Of a stretch of 39,169 nt of DNA, positions 31,331 through 39,169 are shown in pieces. This DNA is from Nemertoderma westbladi (Eukaryota > Xenacoelomorpha > Nemertodermatida > Nemertodermatidae), in contig JAUCBJ010007743.1 of NCBI GenBank assembly GCA_032718475.1, positions 1 to 39,169 of the forward strand. Reading direction: 5' to 3'. Numbering within the stretch: position 1 is the stretch's first letter; each line of letters begins with the position of its first letter. The notes under the pieces were generated by a model. It was not told the DNA's origin, made no database searches, and saw only the letters and a list, made by a program, of their open reading frames with translations. The translations under genes were made by a program, and so were the position numbers.

Positions 31331-33540
31331 GGGGTGGCGAAGGTGCCGAGGGGCGCGCGAACGTGGCGTTGCACCTTGGAAGACTGGCAAGGGATGCAGG
31401 TCTTCGCCCACTCGCCCACCTCTTTGCGGAGGCCGTGCCACACGAACCTGTCGGCGACGAGTTTCTTGGTGGTACGAGCGCCGGGGTGAGACAGGCCGTG
31501 CAGGGCGTCGAAGACGCGCCGTCGCCAGGCGACGGGGACGACGGGGCGCGGGTGTCCGAGAGAAACGTCGCAAAGTAGAGTGGCGTTGGCGGGGGCGAGC
31601 GGGACGTCTTCCAGTTGGAGGCCGGACACGGCGGAGCGGTAGGTTGGCAGCTCGGGGTCGGCGAGTTGGGCAGCCGCCATAGCCGTGTAGTCGAGGCCGG
31701 GGAGGAGGGTTCGAACCGCGCTGACCGTAGTCCTGGAGAGCGCATCCGCCACACAGTTGTCTTTGCCAGCGACGTGTTCGATCGCCGTGGTGAACTCGGA
31801 AATGTAGGCGATGTGCCGTTGTTGCCGATTCGACCACGGGTCGCTGATCTTGGCGAATGCGAACGTCAGGGGTTTGTGGTCTGTGTAGGCGGTGAATACG
31901 CGGCCCTCCAGGTAGTACCGGAAGTGGCGAACAGCGAGGTACAGCGCGAGGAGTTCCCGGTCGAACGCGCTGTACTTCACCTCCGGGGGTCGAAGTTGGC
32001 GGCTGAAGAACGCCAGGGGGCGCCACGAGTCGCCGACGAGCTGTTCTAGAACGGCGCCCACCGCCGTGCCGGATGCGTCCACGGTGAGCGCCGTCGGTGC
32101 GTTGGCGTTGGGGTGGGCGAGCATCGTGGCGTTGGCGAGGGCTTCCTTGGCGTTCCGGAACGCCGCCGCCATGTCGGGGGTCCAGTCGATGGACTTGGGT
32201 TTACCGGCAAGGGCCGCGTAGAGGGGCCGCATGATGGCGGCGGCCGCGGGGACGAACCGATGATAGAAGTTCACCATCCCCACGAACTCCTGCAGGCCCT
32301 TGACGGTGGTCGGTTGGGTGAACTCACGGATGGCGGCGACCTTGTCGGGGAGCGGGTAGGCGCCGTGGGCCGAGATTCGGTGGCCGAGGAAGTCGATGGT
32401 CGACCGACCGAACTCGCACTTGGCGAGGTTGATCACGAGGCCGTGTTCTTGGAGGCGCGCGAAGAGCTGACGGAGGTGGTCACGGTGTTCCTTGGGGGAC
32501 CGACTCGCGACGAGGACGTCGTCTAGGTAGACGAAGAGGAAGTCGAGTCCCTGGCACACCGTGTCCATCAGTCTCTGGAAGGCCTGGGCCGCGTTTTTCA
32601 GCCCGAACGGCATTCGAAGGAATTCAAACAGGCCGAACGGGGTTATAACCGCGGTCTTGGCGATGTCGGCCTCGGTTACGGGGATCTGGTGGTAGCCGCG
32701 CACCAGATCGATCTTAGAAAAGATCTTCGCCCCAGCCAGTCTGGAGGAGAAGTCCTGGATATGGGGGATGGGGTACCGGTCCGGAATCGTGGCGTCGTTG
32801 AGGCGTCGGTAGTCGCCACACGGCCGCCATCCACCCGAGGGTTTAGGGGCCATGTGGAGGGGTGACGCCCATGGACTGTTGGACCGGCGGATGATCCCCA
32901 TCTCCTCCATCGTCCGGAACTCGTCCCGCGCGATCTCGAGTTTGTCTGGAGGCAGACGACGGGCGCGGGAGTAGACCGGGGGTCCCTCGGTGGGGATGTA
33001 ATGTTCGACCCCGTGTTTCGCGGTGGGGTCGGAGAACCGAGGGATCGTAATATCGGGGAACTCGGCGAGGAGCCGAGCGAACTCGTCGTCCGAGGCGGTG
33101 ACAGAACCGAGGTGGGGGGCGTGGCCCGTAGTCCGCCCGCACGGGATCGAGGTCAACGTCTCGGCGTCGACCAGACGACGGCCTCTCAGGTCGACCAACA
33201 TGTTGTTCGCTCGGAGGAAGTCGGCTCCGAGGAGAGGCTGGGCGACGTCGGCCGCGATAAACTTCCACTGGAAACGGCGGGAGTGGAAGTCGAGTTTGAC
33301 GGAGCGGTGGCCGTACGTTCGAATGTACGTTTTGTTGGCGGCGAGGAGGGGCGGCCCGCTCTGTCCCGAACGTTCCTCGCGAGTCGTCGCGGGAATAACG
33401 CTTACCTCCGCCCCGGTGTCGACCAAGAAGCGTTGCGCGGAAACGCGGTCCCAGGCAAACAGCAGCAGGTCGGTGTGGCCGGCCTTTGTAACTGCTACAA
33501 ACGGCCGGCCGGGGCGTTTCCCTGGTAACTGCAGGGCGGG
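31310..33540 (-). CDS. pol: Gypsy protease, reverse transcriptase, RNase H and integrase zinc domain
   Basis: The open frame runs 33717-31252, but true pol begins after the frameshift site near 33516. Residues are numbered from 33717. Protease: [10 protein letters not shown], Asp100. RT: Asp337 in [21 protein letters not shown], and YLDD at 397-400. RNase H: Asp547 (TVDASG), Glu588 (FDREL), Asp613 (YTDHKPL) and Asp658 (NCVADALSR). Integrase HHCC: His740, His744, Cys774, Cys777. All catalytic residues are present. The frame is then lost near 31315-31335 and ends in unrelated residues. It is expected to be made only as a gag-pol fusion by -1 slippage. Confidence 0.93.
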
Positions 33541-34196
33541 CGGCACTTCCTGGCTGTGGGGCCGAACGTCTGGTGATAATAGAACCAGTTCGAGTGCGGG
33601 GCCCGCGGGGCGGGAGTCGACGCCGACGAGGAGTTCTTGCCGGTTCGCTGCGGCGGGACCGGCGTCGGTTTCCTGACGGCGTGGGCCGCGAGTGGGGTCT
33701 GCCGGGAGGCCTCCCACAGCGCGTCGGCCCGGTCCGCAACCCTGTCGAGGTCGCGGAATTGCTGTTGGAGGCGGATTGCGGCGGGCATCTGCCGGAGGAA
33801 GGCCTCCTCGAAGAGGAGTCCCGCGTTGTCGTCGCCGAGGAGCGCCTGCATTTCTCCGAGGAGTTGCGAGGGGCGCCGGTCACCGAGGCCGTCGAGGTCC
33901 CAGAGTCGGGCTGCGCGCTCGCGTCGGGAGAGCCCGAAGGCCTTGAGAAGTTGGCCCTTGAGTTTGAGGTACTTCTCAGTAGCAGGAGGGTTCTGGATGA
34001 GTTTTAGGAGGCGAGCGGCTGTCTCCTGGTCGAGGGCCCCCACCACGTAATAATATTTTGTAGCGTCCTCGGTGATGCTACGAATGTGGAACTGTGCCTC
34101 CGCCTGGGCGAACCACACCTCGGGTTGGGTGGTCCAGAACGGAGGCAGCTTAATAGAAACGGCGTTGGCGGTCGCTTCGGCCATTGTCGTCAACAC
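33495..34196 (-). CDS. gag: Gypsy gag
   Basis: 233 codons. ATGs at 34196 and 34184 (MAEA) are both possible starts, and the second resembles relatives better. The capsid-like part opens [20 protein letters not shown] and continues with [14 protein letters not shown]. The C-terminal motif is the CsRn1-type CHCC set instead of a CCHC knuckle: Phe205-x2-His208-x9-Cys218-x3-Cys222. The first ligand, normally Cys, is Phe here (codon TTC, one base from TGC), so metal binding is probably impaired. It overlaps pol by a -1 frame. Confidence 0.88.
   Translation of the reverse strand: MLTTMAEATANAVSIKLPPFWTTQPEVWFAQAEAQFHIRSITEDATKYYYVVGALDQETAARLLKLIQNPPATEKYLKLKGQLLKAFGLSRRERAARLWDLDGLGDRRPSQLLGEMQALLGDDNAGLLFEEAFLRQMPAAIRLQQQFRDLDRVADRADALWEASRQTPLAAHAVRKPTPVPPQRTGKNSSSASTPAPRAPHSNWFYYHQTFGPTARKCRPPCSYQGNAPAGRL
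33516..33522 (-). promoter_or_regulatory. -1 ribosomal frameshift heptamer GGGAAAC
   Basis: On the element strand the gag frame reads CA-G GGA AAC, an exact X-XXY-YYZ heptamer in phase. The pol frame is -1 relative to gag and is open across it, and gag stops 7 codons later at 33495. GC-rich palindromic sequence (CCGGCCGGCC) follows and could form the stimulatory structure. Confidence 0.8.
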
Positions 34197-34271
34197 AGTT
34201 TCGGTGGCTGATCAGTTTGATTGCAGGATCATGCTGCGAGTCGCGGTCTCAAGAGTTCGTCTTGAGACGCT

Positions 34272-34280
34272 GGGTCACCA
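34272..34280 (-). promoter_or_regulatory. Primer binding site, tRNA-Trp-like
   Basis: One base inside the 5' LTR, the element strand reads TGGTGACCC, complementary to the 3' end of animal tRNA-Trp (nine bases including CCA). tRNA-Trp is the primer reported for CsRn1-type elements. The match breaks after nine bases. Confidence 0.65.
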
Positions 34281-34281
34281 A

Positions 34282-34471
34282 TGTGGAGATGGCGTCTAGC
34301 CACGAAATGAAAACGTATGTAGACTCAAGTTCGAGCGATCGCTGATGGCATACTGCAGTACTGTCGTACAATTCTGTAGGTGGGCCTAGAGTTCCTCTCT
34401 AGGGTTGCTAGGCAACCGTAATAACAAAGTTTTGGGATTGTATAATATGTAATGTCAGTGGGGCTGCCACA
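34282..34471 (-). repeat. 5' LTR of the gypsy element
   Basis: 190 bp, identical to the 3' LTR except for one extra A near 34451. It lies about 120 bp upstream of the dehydrogenase start codon and points away from that gene. Confidence 0.95.
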
Positions 34472-34591
34472 AAGTTAAGTTAGGAGGGCAGTCTGGGCAG
34501 TACTCCGTAAGGTACATTAAATACAGTAGTTACCTAACTAACAGAAAACAGCGAGACTGCCCTGTTGTGTTTGTTTCTACTTATGTGAAAA

Positions 34592-35395
34592 ATGTCTATT
34601 CCCCAATTGGTGGAATTATCGGGTAAGGTTGCCCTGGTAACGGGGGCCAGTTCGGGTATTGGCGCGGCCACGGCTATTCTATTCAGCCAATTAGGAGCCC
34701 GAATGGCGATCACTGGTCGTGTTAGCGACGCATTGGACGCCACAGCCAATGAATGCCGGGAATCAGACGACGTATTCCGACGTACCTGCGATCTCACGGA
34801 CGATGACGAATGCAAAAAACTTATAGCGGATGTGGTAGAACGATTCGGTAGACTGGATATTCTGGTAAACTCAGCAGGAATACTACGCTTCGGTTCTCTA
34901 GAATCAACCACCTCGGAGGAATACAACCAGATATTTGATATAAACGTTAAGTCGACTTTCCGTTTGAGTCAGTTAGCTATTCCGCATCTCGAGAGCTCCC
35001 GCGGTAGCATCGTGAACGTTTCCAGCGTCACCGGAATCCGCTCATTTGCCGGCGTCATCTCGTACAATATGAGTAAAGCCGCGGTGGACCATCTCACGCG
35101 GTCCGCCGCACTCGAGTTGGCCCCCAAGGGGGTGCGGGTCAACGCGGTCAATCCGGGTGTCATAGTAACCGATATATTCAGACGAGCGGGGATGGATGAG
35201 TCGGCAGTGGCCACCCATGTGGAGGAGGCTAAGTGGATGCATCCGTTGGGGAGACCCGGTCGGCCCGTAGATGTTGCTAGGGTTATTGCTTTCCTAGCTA
35301 GTAAGGCAGCCGACTTTATTACTGGGGTTACGTTGCCAGTGGATGGTGGATGGCAGGCAACTTGCAGAGCTCCCACCATTGCGTCATCTTAACGA
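34592..35395 (+). CDS. Short-chain dehydrogenase/reductase (classical SDR, FabG-like)
   Basis: 266 codons, a typical length for a classical SDR. It is an NAD(P)-dependent oxidoreductase with an undefined substrate. Landmarks: cofactor-binding TGASSGIG at 17-24, Arg43 after beta 2 (suggesting NADP), Asp67-Leu68, NSAG at 93-96 (usually NNAG), Asn118, Ser145, Tyr158-x3-Lys162, PG at 188-189 and the C-terminal GVTLPVDGG. The whole catalytic tetrad is present. The ATG context is gaaaaATGt. There is no signal peptide or membrane segment, so a soluble protein is likely. It has a single exon with no intron in the coding region, which may reflect a retrocopy or an intron-poor SDR family. The gypsy LTR lies 120 bp upstream and may have displaced the native promoter. 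No AATAAA is seen soon after the stop. Confidence 0.93.
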
Positions 35396-36225
35396 GTCTC
35401 GCTGTTTCCAAAATTGAGCGCTATTCAACTATAATTGAGCAAAAACAATGAAAATTGAATTATTTTAGAATTTTCCATTTCAGGGGGGGGGGGGGGGGGG
35501 GGGTTACTGGCTTTCAATTTTTTTTCTATTTCAACTAGAGCACATTTTTATCAAGATTGCAAAGATGAAAACCGTTTAGCAAGATTTTTCTTACTTCTCG
35601 AGATATGGCTGTCTGATGTCCGTTTTACTGTCGGTCTGTCCGTCAGTATGTCTCCAAAACAATAGAAAACATACTAGCTGTCTAAAATTATTTCCTATAT
35701 GGGTTTTCTTTGTCCGTGGCTTCATTACTGTCAGTATTCAAATTTGGCCTTTTTTTTCTGTCTGTATGCATGTCACATGTCAGCCTGTCCATCAAAATAT
35801 AGGTACAGTATTAGTACGTTTGAACGACACTAGCCAAACAAGCCTGATATCAGATAATTAATGGACTTAGATCGTGACTTTTCCAGTTATCATTATTCCA
35901 TTTTGTATAAAACAAGTGAGGTGGTTGGAGAAAGCTGCTAAGGGCTTCTACTAAGCAGCAACCAATCACGTTAATCCTGTTTAACACAGAGTCAATGAGA
36001 ATGTAATATTGCTAACATGAAAAAGTTCAGGTTAACATTATTCCATATCTCAGTATCTGCTGATCTGTATTCACTATTCTATTTATTAGGCCCTACTCCT
36101 TCCTACCCTTGCTGGCCTTGTCTGTTTTATTATACACGAAGTGGGGCCTTCGCGCAGCACGTGAAATGAGTTAATGCTAAGTATCAACTCGAAAGGATTA
36201 TAAAAACATAGGAGACTAGACGTTA
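35396..36225. other. Intergenic DNA with a G21 homopolymer
   Basis: A run of 21 Gs occupies 35483-35503. The rest is AT-rich with tgtc/gtct-rich patches at 35615-35660 and 35755-35795. No gene seen. Confidence 0.6.
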
Positions 36226-37145
36226 ACCCTCTAGCGGGAGACTGGGTAACTGAAGAAGGAAGGATTAGTTTCCCTACAAAGCCACAGCCTATGGTCTATT
36301 ACATATCTACCAAGTTTCCGATTGACGGATCATAAATAACGAAATGTTGGAAGGTTTTCACTTTCATACATTTAGCCCTCTAGCGGCATATTAAAGAACT
36401 ACGGATCGATTACCTTCCTCACAAAGACGAGGCATGTGGTCTAGTACATACCGGTACTGTATATTCCAAAATTCAGCTTAAATAGATTAAGATCAAGGAA
36501 TTCGCGAAGGTTATCACTTTCCTACATTTCGCCCTCTAGCGGCAGAGTCGAAAACTCCGGACCGATTACTGTCCACACAAAGACTTAGGATGTCTTCTAG
36601 TACATATATGACAAGTTTCAGCGTAATCAGATCATAAACAACTAAATGGAAGAATAATTTCACATTCGGGACATTTCGCCCTCTAGCGGCAGACTGGAGA
36701 ACTGCAGACAGATTAGCCTCCTTTGAAATTTACAGCTAATGGTCTAGTACATACTTCCCAAGTTTCAGCTTAAACGGATTAAAAGCAAAGAAATGGGTGG
36801 CCATTTAATGTTTAGACATGTGGCCCTCTAGCGGGAGACCATTGCACTGATGGTGTCTGAAAGTCTCTCAAAAATCTCAACTTTTGCTCATATTGATACC
36901 TACAAATTTTCAACTTGGCAGCTTTAAATCCGACAAAGTTATTAGCATGTCAAAATCGTAACGACGACGACAACGACGACGACGACGACGACAACGACGA
37001 CGACGGCGACAACTATTTGCATAAATTGACCCACCCCCTAACAGTGTCAATTCGCTAAGGCTCCGCCAACTTCGTGGCTCGCCCCACAAGATATACCGTG
37101 CAGTCAGGCAGAACAATAGGTACAGCAAAGCAAATTTATTAAGAA

Positions 37146-37183
37146 CTAGAAAGCCTGTGGCCCTTCGGGCCACAGCTTTCTAG
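37146..37183. repeat. Strong hairpin with TTCG loop
   Basis: CTAGAAAGC-c-TGTGGCCC pairs with GGGCCACAGCTTTCTAG: a 17-bp stem with one bulged C, closed by a C(TTCG)G-type loop. It interrupts the 146-bp array and is unlike the surrounding sequence. It may be the tip of a small mobile element or a structured RNA. No gene is attached. Confidence 0.8.
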
Positions 37184-38238
37184 TGCACGTGCAGATGATA
37201 TATGAATATGTGTGGGAGATTGGAGAACTGCATACGGAACAGACACCATCATTAAATAAAACACCACCCCCATAAGAGATAACTGTCAAGTTTCAACTTT
37301 AGTCAGATTGTAAATAACAAAATTTCCAGAAAATGATCACTTTCAGATCCACCCTCTACCTGCGGACTGGTGAATGCAGACGGCGCTGCAGTTTGGTAAA
37401 GATGGGGTTTATGGTGAAGTAAAATGCCTGCCTTTCAAGTTTCAGCTTAAACAGATTGTAAATAACAAAATTGGTGTAGATGTTCATATTCAGACATTTC
37501 ACCCTCTAGCGGTAGACTGAAGAACTGTAGACGACTCTGGGACTCCGTAAAGATACAGAATATGCTGTAGTAGATTCCTGCCAAGTTCCAGCTCAATAGG
37601 ATTAAAAAGAACCAAATGGGATGAGGTGTTCACTATCAGATATTTCGCCCTCTAGCGGCAGATACGGACTGTATAGAACTCTGTGACTCCGTAAAGGTAC
37701 AGCCTATGCTGTAGTAGAAGCCTACCAAGTTTCAGTCTAAACCGTTAGTAAATAACAAAGTTGGAGAAGATGTTAACTTTCAGACATTTCACCCTCTAGC
37801 GGTAGACTGGGGAAGTGAATAGGATTCTGCAACCCCGTAAAGATACAGCCTATGATGTAGTAGATACCAACCAAGTTTCAGCTCAAAATGATTAAAAAGA
37901 ACCAAATGGGATGAGGTTTTCACTATCAGACAATTCGCCCTCTAGCGGATGACTGTGGAACTGTAGACGACTCTACTACTCCGCAAAGATATAGCCTATG
38001 CTATAGTATAGGCCTAAGTTTCAGTCTAAAAGGATTGTAAATAACAAAGTTGGATGAGATGTTAACTTTCATACATTTCGCCCTCTAGCGGCAGACGCGG
38101 GTAATGTAGACAACTCTGCGCGACTCAGTAAAGATATAGCCTATGCTGTAGTAGATGCCTACCAAGTTCAGTCTAAATGGATTATAAATAACAAAGTTGG
38201 AGAAGATGTTAACTTTCAGACATTTCGCCCTCTAGCGG

Positions 38239-38565
38239 TAGACTGGGGAATTGTAGACGACTCTGCGACTCAATAAAGATACAGCCTTTGCTGTAGTAGA
38301 TGCCTACCAAGTTTCAGTCTAAACGGATTGTAAATAACAAAGTTGGAGAAGATGTTAACTCTCAGACATTTAGCCCTCTAACGGTAGACTGGGGAACTGT
38401 GGACAACTCAGTGACTCCGGAATTATAAAGCCTATGCTGCTGCTGCAGTATATAGCAACCAAGTTTCAGCTCAAAAGCATTAAAAACAACCCAATGAGAT
38501 CAGGTTTTCAGTATCGGACAATTCGCCCTCTAGCGGCAGACGGGGGAACTTCAGACGGCTCTGAG
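38239..38565 (+). repeat. First copy of an exact 327-bp duplication
   Basis: Identical by eye to 38843-39169 (offset 604). It covers two and a bit array units. The 277 bp between the copies (38566-38842) is not array sequence and holds no gene that I recognise. Confidence 0.93.
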
Positions 38566-38842
38566 AGGGCGAGACCTATCTAACGAGCTATAGTAAGCGA
38601 GATTTCATCGAGATTAGATGTATAATATTAGATAAAATAATAATACAGTAAGTACAGGCGTAGAGAAATAATTATTTTACTTTTAATATTCATAACAGTA
38701 AAACAAAAATGTTATAAACCTCTCTTTCCATGCAGCCAATGATTGAGAAAGCAGAATTACTCTGAGCAATTCGCAATAGACAACCCAAACCCACCCCAAT
38801 CAACACTCCAGCCTGCTTGCTCCTTATCTGTGCCCAGCCAGC

Positions 38843-39169
38843 TAGACTGGGGAATTGTAGACGACTCTGCGACTCAATAAAGATACAGCCTTTGCTGTAG
38901 TAGATGCCTACCAAGTTTCAGTCTAAACGGATTGTAAATAACAAAGTTGGAGAAGATGTTAACTCTCAGACATTTAGCCCTCTAACGGTAGACTGGGGAA
39001 CTGTGGACAACTCAGTGACTCCGGAATTATAAAGCCTATGCTGCTGCTGCAGTATATAGCAACCAAGTTTCAGCTCAAAAGCATTAAAAACAACCCAATG
39101 AGATCAGGTTTTCAGTATCGGACAATTCGCCCTCTAGCGGCAGACGGGGGAACTTCAGACGGCTCTGAG
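38843..39169 (+). repeat. Second copy of the 327-bp duplication, cut by the window end
   Basis: Begins tagactgggg as at 38239 and remains identical up to the last base of the window, so the true duplication may be longer. Confidence 0.93.

Larger units (their letters stand above)
30147..34471 (-). mobile_element. Young Ty3/gypsy LTR retrotransposon, CsRn1-like
   Basis: A 4325-bp element lies between direct repeats of 189 and 190 bp, with AAGT on both sides (30143-30146 and 34472-34475) as target duplication. Order on the minus strand is 5' LTR, primer site, gag, protease-RT-RNase H, integrase with GPY-like module, G-rich tract, 3' LTR. The primer site and the His/Cys arrangement in gag resemble the CsRn1 group. 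Its GC-rich coding region contrasts with AT-rich flanks. One frameshift in integrase inactivates this copy. Confidence 0.93.
36228..39169 (+). repeat. Tandem array of about 146-bp units with conserved GCCCTCTAGCGG core
   Basis: The core cCCTCTAGCGG begins at 36228, 36376, 36532, 36679, 36824, 37502, 37648, 37792, 37938, 38081, 38228, 38374 (one change), 38526, 38978 (one change) and 39130, with a degraded one at 37352. Spacing is 143-156 bp where uninterrupted. Units also share taccaagtttcag-type and aataacaaagttgg-type words, but these vary more than the core. The array is interrupted at 36840-37340 by unrelated sequence, including a (CGA)n tract (36960-37013) and a hairpin. It continues past the window end. 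Confidence 0.92.

Noticed and set aside
30603-34050. Many long open frames on both strands inside the gypsy element
   Set aside because: They are GC-rich shadows. Only the minus-strand frames with gag, protease/RT/RNase H and integrase motifs are real.
36910-37173. 87-codon Arg-rich minus-strand frame
   Set aside because: The Arg run is the (CGA)n microsatellite. The rest has no support.
36228-39169. CRISPR-like array of regularly spaced repeats
   Set aside because: Units are 146 bp, diverged throughout with no unique spacers, and the genome is animal.

Overview
The window looks like nuclear DNA of a bilaterian invertebrate, probably marine. It carries a spliced animal gene (IFRD family), canonical GT-AG intron borders, BEL/Pao and Ty3/gypsy LTR retroelements, LINE fragments, several hAT-like DNA elements, a tRNA-derived SINE and AT-rich intergenic DNA with frequent aggcct-type palindromes. 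The phylum cannot be fixed from the sequence. Nothing bacterial in layout is present.

Layout. Positions 1-14958 read as one very long BEL/Pao-type LTR element whose 5' end lies left of the window. It has a decayed gag (30-3540), protease/RT (3789-5321), RNase H (to 6248) and integrase (to 7640), all broken by stops and frameshifts. Next comes a 3.2 kb satellite block: 1.35 kb of pure (TTAG)n and about 15 units carrying a GGTAC-N3-GTACC dyad, with a LINE fragment inserted. An unexpected accessory reading frame follows (11289-13699) with an exonuclease-like segment and three CCHC zinc knuckles. A hairpin-rich leader, a purine tract and a putative 559-bp 3' LTR (14400-14958) close the element. 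The LTR cuts into the inverted repeat of an older DNA element, which itself hosts a 1.35 kb hAT-like element with a perfect 8-bp target duplication.

From 16.8 to 20.5 kb lie repeats, a TA-flanked inverted-repeat element (19041-19904) and a LINE RT fragment. The best host gene is an IFRD1/IFRD2 homologue in two coding exons (20771-21600 and 24516-25017). Its 2.9 kb intron contains a 12-bp minisatellite, a SINE-like unit and a 750-bp element packed with TTCTAGAA dyads. From 25 to 30 kb lie simple repeats, foldbacks, a dead C2H2 zinc-finger fragment and a second hAT-like element (27484-29560) holding two opposed copies of the same minisatellite.

A young Ty3/gypsy copy of CsRn1 type (30147-34471, minus strand) has LTRs differing by one base, a 4-bp target duplication, a tRNA-Trp-like primer site, an in-frame GGGAAAC slippery site between gag and pol, and a frameshift in integrase. 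It landed about 120 bp upstream of an intact intronless short-chain dehydrogenase gene (34592-35392). The right end (36228-39169) is a roughly 146-bp tandem array in which every unit keeps a GCCCTCTAGCGG core resembling the CTCF recognition core, plus an exact 327-bp duplication at the window edge.
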